DNA of 64,000 nucleotides, taken from the NCBI GenBank assembly GCA_037953745.1, contig JBAKBP010001574.1, positions 143,790 to 207,789 on the forward strand, read 5' to 3'. Each line of letters starts with the position of its first letter. Position 1 is the first letter of the stretch. Below, piece by piece: positions 1-11,135 of this stretch. The notes beneath the pieces are model-generated. The model was given only the letters and a program-made list of their open reading frames with translations, was not told the DNA's origin and ran no database searches. The DNA comes from Lithodes maja. Taxonomy: Eukaryota > Arthropoda > Malacostraca > Decapoda > Lithodidae. Made by a program: the position numbers and the translations under genes.

Positions 1-358
1 CGGTTGGAGGGTGAGGTGGATGGGGGAGAGAGCCTTCTGCTTTGCTATCCTTGCCTTTCACTTCGTAGCAATTTCTATTTTAGCATTAAGTCCGGACTGC
101 CTAGTAGGGACCGCAAGGTCTGTGTAGCCTGTGTATCTATGTAACTATGTAACTCTATGTAACTATCTCTCTCGCCTCACAGCTGCTCCACTTACTGCCA
201 CCATACCTCTCCTGGTCCTCTACACATTGCATCAACCATCTCCTCCTCCTTCAGCAACATCTTAATTTAATCCTTTGTGATAAGATAATTTGTATTATGG
301 GATGTGTTTAAATTATTTTAGAGTGAACAGTATTATTAAGTTGCATAAACAAATAATA

Positions 359-360
<2 letters not shown>
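1..360. other. Unassigned leading sequence
   Basis: No supported gene. Between 120 and 180 there are imperfect repeats of the word TCTATGTAACT, which resemble the short-word tails seen at LINE 3' ends. There is not enough coding sequence to name a family. The rest is AT-rich with no convincing exon. Confidence 0.3.
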
Positions 361-417
<57 letters not shown>

Positions 418-418
418 C
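361..418. repeat. (TA)n-(GA)n microsatellite
   Basis: About 45 bp of alternating TA followed directly by a short GA run. It is a simple sequence repeat of the kind scattered through the whole window. Confidence 0.95.
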
Positions 419-1054
419 AGATACTGGAGGTTAATATCCTAGCTATATAATATTTCATATACCCAAGGTTGAATTAAGGCAGTTGTTGCTTTATTAGTAA
501 TTTCACATTGTCATACAGTAATATTATTACCCATTGGCTGCGGGAGACTTTCCTGAATGCCATGGCAATTTACAGCAATCTACAGGCTTTTAAAGCCTGT
601 TAAAGCCGTAAAAATTTAGTGTCGGTGGGAATTAGACTGTCAGTGGGGCCTACCTCCGACAGCCAGCACATCCGTTCGTGCACTGAGACCTGAGCCCCGG
701 GTCTCAGCAGTGCTGCTAAAGGCAAAGAAGTGCTACATTGCTAATAAATAGAGAGTTTTCCCCAATGTCTATGGTAGCGCTGCGGGTGAACCCTGCGAGC
801 TACAAAGCTCATTTTAGTGTCATTTTGAAGCTATTTTCATCTAGTGTTTGGCTGAATACATTTAATTTCATGCAGACATTTGATTAATCATTCAGGAGTG
901 CCTGAATATGCCCTAAATAGCCCAAATATGCCCGCAGCGTAAGTTTTAAGCCAAAATGTAGAAAAGAGAGAACCAAAAATTTGATTAAAGAGCGTTCTGC
1001 GAGTTCTAAAACCGCAACTATAAGGTTTTCTATGCAAACGGTCGTAGCATACAT
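419..1054. other. Non-coding segment upstream of CR1-like LINE
   Basis: No supported gene. Short words at 538-550 (GGCTGCGGGAG) and 929-940 (GCCCGCAGCG) face each other as a weak inverted pair about 400 bp apart. This could be an old non-autonomous transposon, but the pair is too short to call. Confidence 0.25.
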
Positions 1055-2199
1055 ATACATTTTCAGATTTAGAGGAACTAGTGTTTACAGAAAATTATGA
1101 AGTGATTGGCATAACAGAATCTTGGCTCATTACAGAAGACAGACTTTTTAGCAGAGTATTCACTTCTCGGTTATGTAATGTTTGAGAAAGCCGAATGATA
1201 GAAATCTAAGTTGCATTTTAGTTTTTATCAAAGAAAGTCTTAAGGCGACCCTCTTTTCAAAACTTCAAATTGTGAACGTTGATACATACTTTGTGCTAAT
1301 AAAGAATAATAAAGGTAAAAAAATAATACTTGCATTAATATACAGACATCAAGCTCAATCAGTACGAACTGAATACAAAATTTACAAATAAATTGCAGAT
1401 GTAAGTAACTCACAAGATACCGTAATTTTTGGCGGCTTTAATTTACCTGTGACAAAGTGGGGCGATACTCTTACTTTACACTCCGGACAAGACTTTTATG
1501 CGAACTTGCAAGAGAGTTCGCTCTATCAATTGGTTCGATCGCCGACCCATGGTAACAACTTTCTTGATCTTTTACTTGCAACAAAAAAAGAATTAATAGA
1601 GAATTTGAATGTTGGTGATGAATTCAGTAACAGTGACCATCGTACGATTACTTTCAGTTTAAAGTTTATTAGTAACAAACCAAAAAGCAGCATCGAGAAA
1701 GTAAACTTTGAGCTATGTTTAAATAAACTGACTGGAGCATGCTAATTAGCAATAACGACAATTACATTATGGGAATTATTCGCAACCACTTACCTAAAAG
1801 CAGTGCAAGACGTCATACCATCGAAAATACGACGTACAGGCCAAAATGATAAGTCCAAATGGTGGAATACAGAGATTTCAGACCGTTTGCTTGCTAAAAT
1901 GATTGCTAATGATAGATTAAAATCCTCACAAAATGACTAAGAACTTGTGAAATTTGTAGAACTACGACGCAAAGCCAAAAAGTTAATTAAGTAAAGTAAA
2001 AACACCCTGGAGTTATATATTGCGAATCAAAGTCAAACAAACATGAAAGAATTCTAAAGTTATATCAGAAAAAGAAAGTAGTTACTTTAACTGTCTGACC
2101 GTTAGTCGATGAAAATAGAGAATACACCAAAGTCGAAGTACAAATGAGTAATGCCCTCAATACCTTCTTCGCATCAGTTTTTACAACAGAAGACCTCAG
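1055..2199 (+). mobile_element. CR1-like LINE, endonuclease half (decayed)
   Basis: Broken reading frames encode an APE-type endonuclease. In order they show an ITESWL-like motif near 1110-1130, VFIKESL at 1220-1245, ALIYRHQ near 1335-1350, a GDFN-like motif that now reads GGFNLP near 1430, and SDHRTITFSLKF at about 1633-1668. The last carries the conserved SDH of the endonuclease C-terminus. Downstream comes a lysine/arginine-rich linker with WWN near 1860, and then FFASVFTTED at about 2166-2195, which normally leads into the reverse transcriptase. There it stops: the matching RT half lies at 12073-13620, about 10 kb away, separated by LINE-B and an LTR retrotransposon. Several in-frame stops (for example near 1390 and 1745) show that it is dead. 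The family call rests on the endonuclease motifs and the RT half together; L2 or another Jockey-superfamily clade remains possible. Confidence 0.8.
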
Positions 2200-4202
2200 T
2201 GGAGGCAGCAAGGAGGAATACCAGGCAGCTAAACTAACTGCCAAAAGAGTTATTTACAATGCTAAAGAAGGCATTAAGGACCTGGTCCTAGAACAAGTGT
2301 GTAACACTGACAATCCCAATGGGATCGTCAACCTAGCTAGGCTAGTTAAAAATGACAGTAGGGATATTATAGGTAAACAGTGTTAGAAACGATAATGGGA
2401 AGATTGTGTATGCATAAATGAAATCAGAGAAGCATGGAAGGCACACTATGAACGATTGCTAAATGTAGAGTTTGAATGGGATAAGGAACAGCTTAGTATC
2501 GAAAAAACAATATCTGGACCCCCTCCTTTGATAGCACCAGCTGTAGTGAGCGACGCAATCAATAAAATGAAGGACAGTAAAGCTCCTAGGGTGCTCCGAC
2601 ATTGTCGCTGAGATGATACAAGCCTCAGGGGATTTTGGTGTCAACTTATTCACGGAGTTGATAAACACCATTATTAAAGGAGAAAATCCCAGAGGATTGG
2701 CTCAAAAGTGTAATAGTAAATATATACAAAGGAAAAGGGGATGCGCTACATATAGGAAATGATAGGGGCCTGAAAATACTTCACCAAATCATGAAAGTCT
2801 GGGAGAGTCTTTCAGAGTTTGATCAGGCAAAGCATCTCCATTGATGATATGCAGTTTGGTTTTATGCCAGGACGAGGTACAACCGATGCCATCTTTATAG
2901 TCAGGCTGATACAGGAAAGATACTTACCAAAAGGCAGGGATCTTTACTTTGTGTGTGTAGACCTGGAGAAGGCCTTTGACAGGGTGCCTAGAGATGTTGT
3001 GGAGTGGGCTATAATAGGAAACTTGGTTTGGAAGAGTGCCTGGTGCGTGTGATAATGAAGATGTATGAGGATTCGCGAAGTGCGGTGAGGGTGAAGGGTG
3101 TACCGATTGATGAGTTCGCAGTCAGTGTTGGAGTCCATCAGGCTTCAGTGTTATTATGGTCCTGGAGGCACTGTCTACAGTTTTTAGAGGCGCACTCCCG
3201 TTGGAACTGTTTTATGCAGACTATTTAGTCCTAATAGCCGACAGCATGCAAGATGCCGAGGCCAAATTCAGAGAATGGAGAGGGCATGGCGAGCAAGGGT
3301 TTAAGAATCACTTAACAAAACCAAGGTTATGCTTTGTAGATTGAGACTATGCAATGTGGAAAAGAGCGGTGCATGCCCATGTGCAGTGTATGGAAAGGGT
3401 GTGGGCGTTAATGCGATCCAATGTAGCATCTGTCGACGCTGGGTGCACCATGGGAGTAAGCGCTGTAGTAGAATAAAGGGACCCCTGCTGAAGGATAAGT
3501 CAGAAGTAGAGAAATTTGAGTGCGTAGTGTGCAAAGGCGAGCTTGTGTTTAGTGATGCTCCTGTGGCTGTGAATTTTGGAAATGAGTCATTGGAGCTGGT
3601 GAACAAGTTTTGTTACCTAGGAGATACCATCTCTGCCGGTAGTGGGGCCGAGGCTGCCACTGTCGCTAGAATTAGATGTGGCTGGGTTCAGAGAACTGCT
3701 GCCAATCCTGACATGAAAAGAATGCCTCTCCCCCTGAAGGGAAAGGTATAGGTCTCATGTGTTAGACGTGCAATGACGTATGCCTCAGAAACATGGGCTG
3801 TTAAAGTAGAGAATGTCAACAGAATGGAAGGCGATGAGAATGGTGAGATGGATGTGCGAGTTACAGTATAGAATAACAAATGTTGAGCTGAAGAGACGTT
3901 TAGGTATAAAGAGTATTAGCGAGGTGATGCGTACAAGTAGACTGGGATGGTATGGACATGTGGAGAGAATGGATGAACAAAATTGGGTGAAAAAATGTAG
4001 GTCTGTGATTGTGGAGAGAGCTGCACCAAGGGGTGGACCGAGGAAGACTTGGGATCAGACTATACGTTCCAATCTCAAATCCCAAAACTTGACAAGTGAA
4101 GCATCCCTTAAAAGGGTTACCTGGAATGCCGCCATTAGGACAAGAGACTGAAACTGCACGTATGTGTGGAGCACTCAGTCTTAAAATGTTATGTATGTAT
4201 GT
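2200..4202 (+). mobile_element. LINE-B copy 1: 5'-truncated non-LTR retrotransposon with zinc finger after RT
   Basis: Decayed ORF2 remnant. It begins in the RT-upstream linker (HYERLLNVEFEWDKEQL near 2440-2490). RT motifs follow: QFGFMPGRGTTDAIF near 2848-2895, then DLEKAFDRVPRDVV at about 2960-3000, with the catalytic aspartate of motif A. The YADD box has become YADY near 3213-3225. A cysteine/histidine-rich finger follows at about 3372-3540 (CPCAVYGKGV, CSICRRWVH, CVVC). The last part is a C-terminal domain with WYGHVERMDEQNWVK near 3947-3995 and RGGPRKTWDQ near 4030-4060. It ends in an ATGTATGTATGTA tail. Frameshifts occur throughout. It sits precisely inside the CR1-like LINE. Longer and shorter relatives are at 47480-51960 and 22425-22800. 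Its clade is not assigned here. Confidence 0.85.
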
Positions 4203-4210
4203 AGCGATAT

Positions 4211-5136
4211 TGTAACAGTCCGAAGTATTGCTCAAGATATTGTAATCTTAAATTATTTTGGCCCCAAGTCTCTAAGAGGTATGAGAACTTCAAACGGCAC
4301 AAGAGACTGAATTTGATAGGTAGGTATTCAGTAGATATATGGGTAGATTTCTTATAGGGATATTATTCTTATAGAGTTACTTCATTATTATTCCAGTTCT
4401 TAGGTAGTTTTATAGTATATGTTCAAGGGTCAACCAACCAAGCTTCATCAATGCCTATTCTAATAGGATTTCAAAACCAAGAAATTTAATTATTATTATT
4501 ATTATTATTATTATTAAAGTAAAGTAAAGTTAAAGATTAATAAATTAAAAGAAATTTGAATTACTAATTGAATTATTTACAGATTAAATAAAAAAAGTAA
4601 AATATTAGTTATAACTTACAAATAAAAACAAATAAATATATATATAAACATTATAAACCAAAATCATGAAATTATGACATTGAAATATATTCACGTGCTC
4701 AATCCCGGTTAATGAAGATTGTTAGCCTAGGCATCACACTCTAGTTGGTAGGTTGAAGAGAGAAGGTAAGTAACAACCGGACTGTACTCCAGGTATTCAC
4801 AGAGACACCACCCCCAGCTATAGTTCAAGTAACACTGAACTTTGTCTAAAAATAAGATCATTCATAGACTCGGGAAAGAGCTGGTCACTAAGAAAGAAAC
4901 TCGCCCCCTAGTGGTGTGGGGCGAGTTAACGATCATTGAAGAGTATATACAAAAGGTTCATGGCGCTGGTGTGGTGCTTTGAAGCTCCATGTAGAGGTAG
5001 AGATGGTTGGATGAGGCTTCAGGAAGGGTTGAGCAGGCTCGGATTGTGGTGCTTTGAAGCTCCATGTAGAGGTAGAGTTGGTTGGATGTGGCTTCAGGAA
5101 GGGTTGACCAGGCTCTGAGTTTCGAGGGATGTAACA
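4211..5136 (-). repeat. 3' LTR of the Gmr1-like element
   Basis: Matches 11136-12072 along its length, with small indels and substitutions. On the minus strand it starts TGTTAC and ends GTTACA. It contains a direct duplication of about 73 bp (4970-5044 and 5045-5117) around the word GTGGTGCTTTGAAGCTCC; the other LTR carries the same duplication. Confidence 0.92.
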
Positions 5137-5148
5137 CCTCCCCCCTAA
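5137..5148 (-). promoter_or_regulatory. Polypurine tract
   Basis: Immediately upstream of the 3' LTR on the minus strand lies TTAGGGGGGAGG followed by TGTTAC. This is the expected position and composition for the plus-strand primer of an LTR retrotransposon. Confidence 0.75.
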
Positions 5149-6385
5149 GTCCCTGAAAGGTGTTGAAGAAGACCGAAATAAGGAGGGAGAGACTCCGAGA
5201 CCGTGGACTTACTCCTGCACAAAGTATCGGCAATTAGATTGTCCACACCTCTAATATACCGAACAATGAATAGGTACTCTTGTAGCTGCAGGGCCCACCG
5301 TAGAATCCTCTGATTATTGTTACTCATTTTATGTATGAAAGTTAAAAGTTTGTGATCGGTGTAGATGAAAATGAGAGACTATTGAGGCAGGTAACACTCA
5401 AACTTCTTGATTGAAGACACCAATGCAAGGCCTTTTTCAACTGTAGAGTAATCCGCTGGTGTTTCTTCAATTTGGCCGAGAAGTAGGAGACGGGATGTAG
5501 GACACCATCTGCAAGGTTTTTCTGAAGAACGGCCCCTACTCCTTGGTCACTTGCATCGGCCTGGAGATGGTAAGGTACGGTGTGGTCAGGGGTTTGGAGC
5601 ACAGGGTACGAGGAGAGAAGGCGTTTGAGGTTGACGAAGGCTGCAGCACAGGCGGGACTCCAAACAAACCTAACTTTAGAACTAGTCAGGTCAGTTAATG
5701 GAGCAGAGATAGTGGCGAAGTTGCTGCAGAACTTCTTGTAAAGACCACACATCCCCAACAACCGCATCAGGGACTTGCGGTCTACTGGTTGGGGATAGGT
5801 GGTGATGGCCACAATATTTGCATCCCTCGGGCGAGCAATACCCCGTCCCACCACATGGCCGAAGTAGGTGACAGTCCCTCGTCCAAAACACGACTTGGCT
5901 AGGTTGATTGTGAAGCCAGTATAGGCGAGACTAGACAGCAGTCCCTCCAGTCTGGCGAGATGGTCCATCCATGTACCAGAAGTAATCACAATGTCATCTA
6001 AGTAGGAATCAACACCCTCTAAATCTTGAATAGTATAGGAAATAATGCGTTGAAAAGTCGCAGGGGCATTGATAATTCCGAAAGGCATCACATTATACTG
6101 GAACAAACCATAAGGAGTTATGAATGCTGAAATAACTTTTGCTCTCTCTGTCATACCTATTTGATAGTATCGTTTTTGAAGGTCTATGGTAGATACATAT
6201 TGACCAGTTCCTACTTTGTCAATTAGATCATCTATACGGGGAAGAGGATAAGCATCTGGCACAGTCACAGAATTCACCTTTCTATAATCTGTACAAAGTC
6301 TAGAAGTGCCATCTGGCTTAGGGACTAGCAAGGAGGGTGATGCCCAGGGTGAGTGACTGGGTTCTATAAGGTAGTGTTCCAGCAT
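5145..6385 (-). pseudogene. pol: Gypsy-type reverse transcriptase and RNase H of the Gmr1-like element
   Basis: The 347-residue open segment 6385-5342 begins MLEHYLIEPSHSPWASP, a classic Ty3/Gypsy RT start region. It shows SLLVPKPDGTSRLCTDYR at about residues 18-35, then STIDLQKRYYQI with the motif-A aspartate at about 66. MPFGIINAPATFQRI follows (about 101-115), then DSYLDDIVI with the YLDD catalytic box at about 127-135. The RNase H-like region starts near residue 270 with LQADASDQGVGAVLQ, including its first aspartate. A frameshift around 5340 separates the last RNase H part (5327-5145), which still shows RYIRGVDNLIADTLCR. RT ends the polyprotein just before the polypurine tract, with no integrase after it; integrase lies upstream. 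The RT half looks intact, but the full domain set cannot be read in one frame. Confidence 0.9.
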
Positions 6386-6674
6386 AAACTCAATTTCTTT
6401 CTTAATGATATTTTGCTTCTGAGGATTAAACCTATAAGCCGATTGTTTAATAGGTCTAACATCTGAGGAAAGGACTAAATCGTGAAGCTGGGGAATTGCA
6501 AAAAACCAGGGATATCTGAGGTGACCGAAGGAAACTTCAAAAGTACCGACTGAAGGTCATTTCTATGAGAAGGTGATCTCATGCAAGTACCCATCTAAAT
6601 GCTGCAACACTTCACTATTTTGGAGATTGCCACAAGGGGAAGGAAGATAAACCTCCTCAATCACTTCAGCATCA

Positions 6675-8016
6675 CTAGTCCTTAGACAACTCCTCAGATT
6701 TGATTGCAGTATTTACAATTAGGCAAGGTGTATTCTCCTCTAGTAACCTTTCAACGTAAGGTTTGATTTGATTGACATTGACAAGCCGGCTATTTCTCAA
6801 ACGATCTGGAGTGTTCACTACGTAATCGAGATCAGACAACTTCTGAGTTATGATGTATGGTCCAGAATATTTACTTTTAAGAGGATGACTTGGAATGGGC
6901 AGAAAAAGGAGCACTTTTTCCCCAGAATTGAAAGTACGGTATTCAGATTTGAGATCATAGCGAGTTTTCATATTAGACTGATTTTTATCCAAATTATCTA
7001 GGGCAAGAGTTCGCACATTAGACATTTTAAGTTTCAACACATTTATGTACTCTGACACAGTGCGGGAGGGGTAATCAGAAACTGTATTGAACCACTGATC
7101 TTTCAGGACCTTCAAAGGGCCACTGATCTGACGTCCATACAACAACTCAAAGGGGGAGTAACCTAGCGACTCCTGGGGGCATTCCCCGACAGCAAAAAGA
7201 AGAAAGTCAATGCTTTTATCCCACTCTTTCTCAGTCTCAAAACAGTACTTCTTTATCATACTCTTAAAACTCTGATGGAAATGTTCAAGGCAACCCTGTG
7301 TCTGAAGTCTGTACGCTGTGGACAAATGTTTTTGCACGTCCAACTGTCATTACTTGACACATCAGCCCACTGGTAAAGTTAGATCCCTGGTCACTTTGGA
7401 TATCTTTGGAATGCCTACTTTAGTGAAAAGATGCAATAAGTGAGAGGCAATGGTTTTGGCCTTAATGTTCTTCAAAGGGAAAGCTTCAGGGTATCTGGTA
7501 GCAGCACACAGGACAGTCAAAAGATATTAGTTTCCTTTGTTTTGGGAAAGAGTCCTACACAATCTAGGACTATTTTTTCAAAGGGCTCTGACGTGACTGG
7601 GATAGGCTTATGAGGTGCTTGGGAGATTACTGCATTTGGCTTACCCACCAATTGGCAAGTGTGACAAGAACGGACAAAGTTAGACATCTTTCTTCATTCC
7701 TGGCCAAAAAAAATTGTTTTAGTATTTTCCTGTAGGTGTTGTTTTGACCTAGGTGTCCTGCTAGTTTATCATGAGCTAGCTCCATTACAGAAGAACGGAT
7801 GGATGAAGGGATGATGATTTGATTTGTATTAGACCATGTATCTGTGTCAGGCTTATCAGGTGTGTGGAAGCTATGCATGAGAACTCCATGATAGTAAATG
7901 CTTGGATTCTTTCCATTCGCAGAAGTGTAATCAGCAACATGTCTAAATTTTGCAAGAGTTTCATCAGATTCTAGAGCTTTAATGAGATTCTCTTTATACA
8001 GGATCTGAGTGAACAA
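6675..8016 (-). pseudogene. pol: Integrase of the Gmr1-like element, frameshifted
   Basis: Segment 8016-7627 carries the zinc-binding N-terminus, with ELAHDKLAGHLGQ supplying histidines and SCHTCQLVGKP (in a shifted frame near 7660) supplying the cysteine pair. The D,D,E core follows through two frame changes: LDCVGLFPKTK near 7540-7570 for the first aspartate, and SDQGSNFTS near 7375-7400 for the second. TQGCLEHFHQSFKSM at the start of 7343-6675 gives the glutamate. The C-terminal part holds a GPY/F-like module, SGPYIITQKL and later NQIKPYVER. It ends about 290 bases before the RT start on the same strand, so integrase precedes RT. The frame breaks make it non-functional as it stands. Confidence 0.85.
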
Positions 8017-8149
8017 GGTCTCTTGACTTTATGTAGAGGGAGAGTCATGGAATACCAAGTTTTGAGAACGAGTAACTGCACATACAGGGAATATATGAGG
8101 AGTCTCTTTATCCATCCTCTCTGTAGGACTGGTAAGTAAGGGAGCTTCT

Positions 8150-8650
8150 CAACTTCAAGGCAGGAATCAGCCCATCTCCAGCCAAGTCATTTCCCAGAAG
8201 GAAGGAAACTCCAGCACAGGAAGGTCCTGCTCAAGGATGGCTACTTTAATCGTTCCCCGGAGTAACCCACTGTTAAGCACCATTTCAGCCATGTTAACTA
8301 CTTTATTTGAATTAAAGAAATTAAGCTGGCTAACTTCCCCTGTATATCCAGTCTCAACGAAGGGCAAAGCTTTCTTTACCAATATGCTCTGGGCCGAGCT
8401 TTTATCCCTCAGAATTGTGACTGGATATTCCCTGGAATGTTCAAGAAGAGACGGTTCCTGGAACCTTTAAAGCAGAGAAAAGATCAGACGATTCAATTGA
8501 TTGAATGCATATCACTGGTTTCCCAGTAGGTATGACAGATGGTGAACATGAAGTGGCAATAGTGAGTTTGTAGGCAGATGAAGTTTTACAGCTAGGGTGT
8601 TGACATTGGAGGTTATGCCCTGTCCTTTTACAATATGTACAAAATTCCTA
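8150..8650 (-). pseudogene. Gag end (zinc-knuckle-like) and retropepsin region of the Gmr1-like element
   Basis: On the minus strand, 8640-8590 reads CTYCKRTGHNLQC, a C-x2-C-x4-H-x3-C arrangement close to a retroviral zinc knuckle. Further on, 8400-8167 contains an aspartic-protease-like stretch with ALPFVETGYTGE and a terminal FPSFWEMTWLEMG that looks like a frame-damaged LLGNDLAG flap region. The position, between gag and integrase, fits protease. No clean DTG catalytic box could be read, so the protease call is positional and moderate. Confidence 0.55.
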
Positions 8651-8813
8651 ATTTCTTTTTTTATCTTTTGGTGTGGGATTTGAAGAACTTTGCAGCAAGC
8701 CGACTTCAGACACTGGGTAATTACTAGGAGAATCTAACAGTTGGTGTCCTAGACTTGTCTCTGTTTGGAATGCCCCTGTGAATTAAAGCATAAGAATCTG
8801 CCAACTTGGCACT

Positions 8814-9186
8814 TGGTCAATATACAGGAGGCACTACAATATAGGTAGCAAAATTATAATGGTAGTTTTGGGTTCCTATCATCATATGCTTCATTTCTAT
8901 ATACTTTTTATCCCCGGGGAAAAAAAAAAAAATCTTGGGATTTTTAATTTATTTTCTTGGAATTTTTTGTTTTAGTCATTAACCTATCCAAAAAACCTAA
9001 CCTAACCTAATAGCCCTCAAATACATTTAGGTTAAGTTAGGTTTTTTGGTTAGGTTAATAAAAAAAAAAAAAAAAAAAAATTCCCGGGGATAAAAAGTAT
9101 ATAGAAATGAAGCACATGATGATAGGAACCCAAAACTACCATTAGAATTTTCCTACCTATATTGTAGCGCCTCTTGTATATTGACC
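8814..9186. mobile_element. Palindromic MITE inserted in the gag of the Gmr1-like element
   Basis: Two arms of about 115 bp are near-perfect reverse complements: 8814-8930 begins TGGTCAATATACAGG, and 9075-9186 ends TGTATATTGACC. They surround an AT-rich, poly-A-containing core with AACCTAACCTAACCTAA. GGCACT occurs on both sides (8808-8813 and 9187-9192). Removing the element and one GGCACT restores an open gag frame around KSAKLADSYAL, so the boundary is well supported. The superfamily is unknown; a 6-8 bp duplication would fit several DNA-transposon groups. Confidence 0.88.
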
Positions 9187-10232
9187 GGCACTCTTAGTGA
9201 AGTCACTTTCACCCTTCTCCTCAACGTACACCAGGATATTGAGTGGTAGTCTTCGCTTCCATTCTTCAAGAACCATCAGATTAACCAAGTCAGTGAATGT
9301 GGTGATACGGGAATTAAGAGTCTAGCCACTTAAACATTCGAAACTTTTCCATTGCAAACTCTAAGTATGTGTGCATTTCAGGCTTGCAGTAGTTTCTAAA
9401 CTGTATACGATAACTGTCAGGAGTTATAGAATATGCATCAAGAATGGCTTTCTTTACAAACTCATAATCATCATAGTTTTCAAGGTTAGAGAAAATAGTG
9501 GAAGCTTTTCCTACTAATTTAGGATGAAGTAGCCACGTCCACTCCTTAGGCCATTTAAAGTGTGCAGCGGTCTTTTCAAAAGTCTGGAAAGAAGCTTCCG
9601 GATCTTTCTCATTGAAAGTTGGAACTAAGGAGATATTCTTAGCTAAGTTAAAAGACTTCTTCAGTTTCTCTAGCTCTACCCTTTCTGCCTCGAGTTTTTT
9701 TGGTTTCTTCTAGATTTTGGATTTTTGCCATTTCGAACCGTTTGCATTCTCAAACTCTTCCTGCTTTTGTAGCTTAAGTTCCAACTGCCTATCTTTTTCC
9801 TTTTCCTGCAATTCTAACTGCCTATCTTTTTCCTTTTCCAGCAATTCTAACTGCCTATCTTTTTCCTTTTCCTGCTGAAGTATGGCTAACCGTTCCCTTT
9901 GAAAGGCTAGGCACTCTCCTGACAATACATCCTGATTTGATCTATCAAGTCTCTCCGGCGTTTCACTTTGTGTATCCTCCTCCATCATAGACTTATGCAT
10001 AGAAAGACTATCCTGGAGTAAACTCATCTACAGCTTCAGACGGTGAGAATTCTCTAGAAACTAATTCTTCTATGACTATGTTTTTGATAATTTCTTTAGT
10101 ATGTGAACTCTCAAAAGGTATGTCAAAGTAAAAAGCAATATACTTCCATTCATCCTTAGAAATCACTTGATTTAAGAGTTTGTCAAGAGAGGGCTCATTA
10201 CAAAACGCTTTTAATCTAAACTTGTCAGTCAT
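9187..10232 (-). pseudogene. gag: Gag of the Gmr1-like element, SCAN-like capsid region
   Basis: The minus-strand frame starting MTDKFRLKAFCNEPSLDKL (10232) runs into a charged, probably coiled-coil stretch with three copies of EKEKDRQLEL (about 9870-9780). A frameshift near 10010-10027 separates the two open segments. Further down (about 9640-9300) a third frame shows KWPKEWTWLLHPKLVGKA and FRNYCKPEMHTYLEFAMEK. Then come damaged traces of the helix that in intact relatives reads LMVLEEWKRRLP. This capsid type is known to be the ancestor of the vertebrate SCAN domain, which supports the Gmr1-like assignment made from domain order. Past 9190 the frame is broken by the MITE and resumes at 8808 with AKLADSYAL. 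Confidence 0.75.
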
Positions 10233-11135
10233 TTTGAAAGATTTAATTAGGGTTGCGAAGGCTGTCGCTCAGCTAAACATGAGTGGCAAAATTAAAAAAC
10301 AAAATCTCAAAACCTACACATGAATTGGATAAGAGCAGCACAGACTGGTACATACTAGATACTCAACAGTTGCTACGAAAACTATGGATCAGAGGCAAGG
10401 ATATTGGGCAAGTATAATACCAGTAATTATTTTCATAATGTTTCAGGCAAGACACTAATCTCCTCCAATCAAAGATAATTAATGTGAAAACCGACAGACA
10501 AGAACGCAAGAAAGTAAACTTTGAACTATCCCGCATTTCTTAAACAAAAGTATAAAAGTGATACACGATCCCAAAACAATAGAATAAGAGTGGCATGAGA
10601 GCTATATGCAGCAAGATCCTACTTCTACTTATTAAAATTATTAGAAGATGGGAATCATGTTCAGTCTATCCATAGTTTCGTATTCTTATGGAAGAAGAGT
10701 ATGAGAGGTACATCCTACTCTGACATTAAATGGAGATTCAGGTGGATAACCGATGTGCGGAGGGTTAACTACCGTCACATGAGGATGCTCGGATATTCCC
10801 GCTACCGTCTGTCAAGGTATTTAATATATAAACGGGTATGGATGAGTAGGAGGGATTTGATGAGCGTCACTTTGAAACTACAAATGGTGAATACAATATG
10901 ATAAGTCTCATAAATATCTACAATGTAATATTACCCAGCTACGTAAACCAACATAAAAGGAATTATTTAAGCAGCATGAACAATAAAACAAAAAGGACTA
11001 TAGCATAGTGATAAATTTCAATGTTCAAGTCTTAAGAAAAAAACAAAAAAATATTACAATGATATCAATTAGACTTAATGAAACTTTATTAATTGATCAA
11101 ATGAACAAGATTTCCCGGACAGGCCCCCCCCAACT
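10233..11135 (-). other. Untranslated leader of the Gmr1-like element
   Basis: About 900 bp between the 5' LTR and gag with no convincing coding sequence. Directly next to the LTR, the minus strand reads AGTTGGGGGGGGCCTGTCC. A primer binding site should begin with TGG here, and TTGGGGG is compatible, but no tRNA can be matched by eye. Confidence 0.55.

Noticed and set aside
8985..9060. Telomere or interstitial telomeric tract
   Set aside because: Only about three CCTAA words, located in the loop of a MITE.
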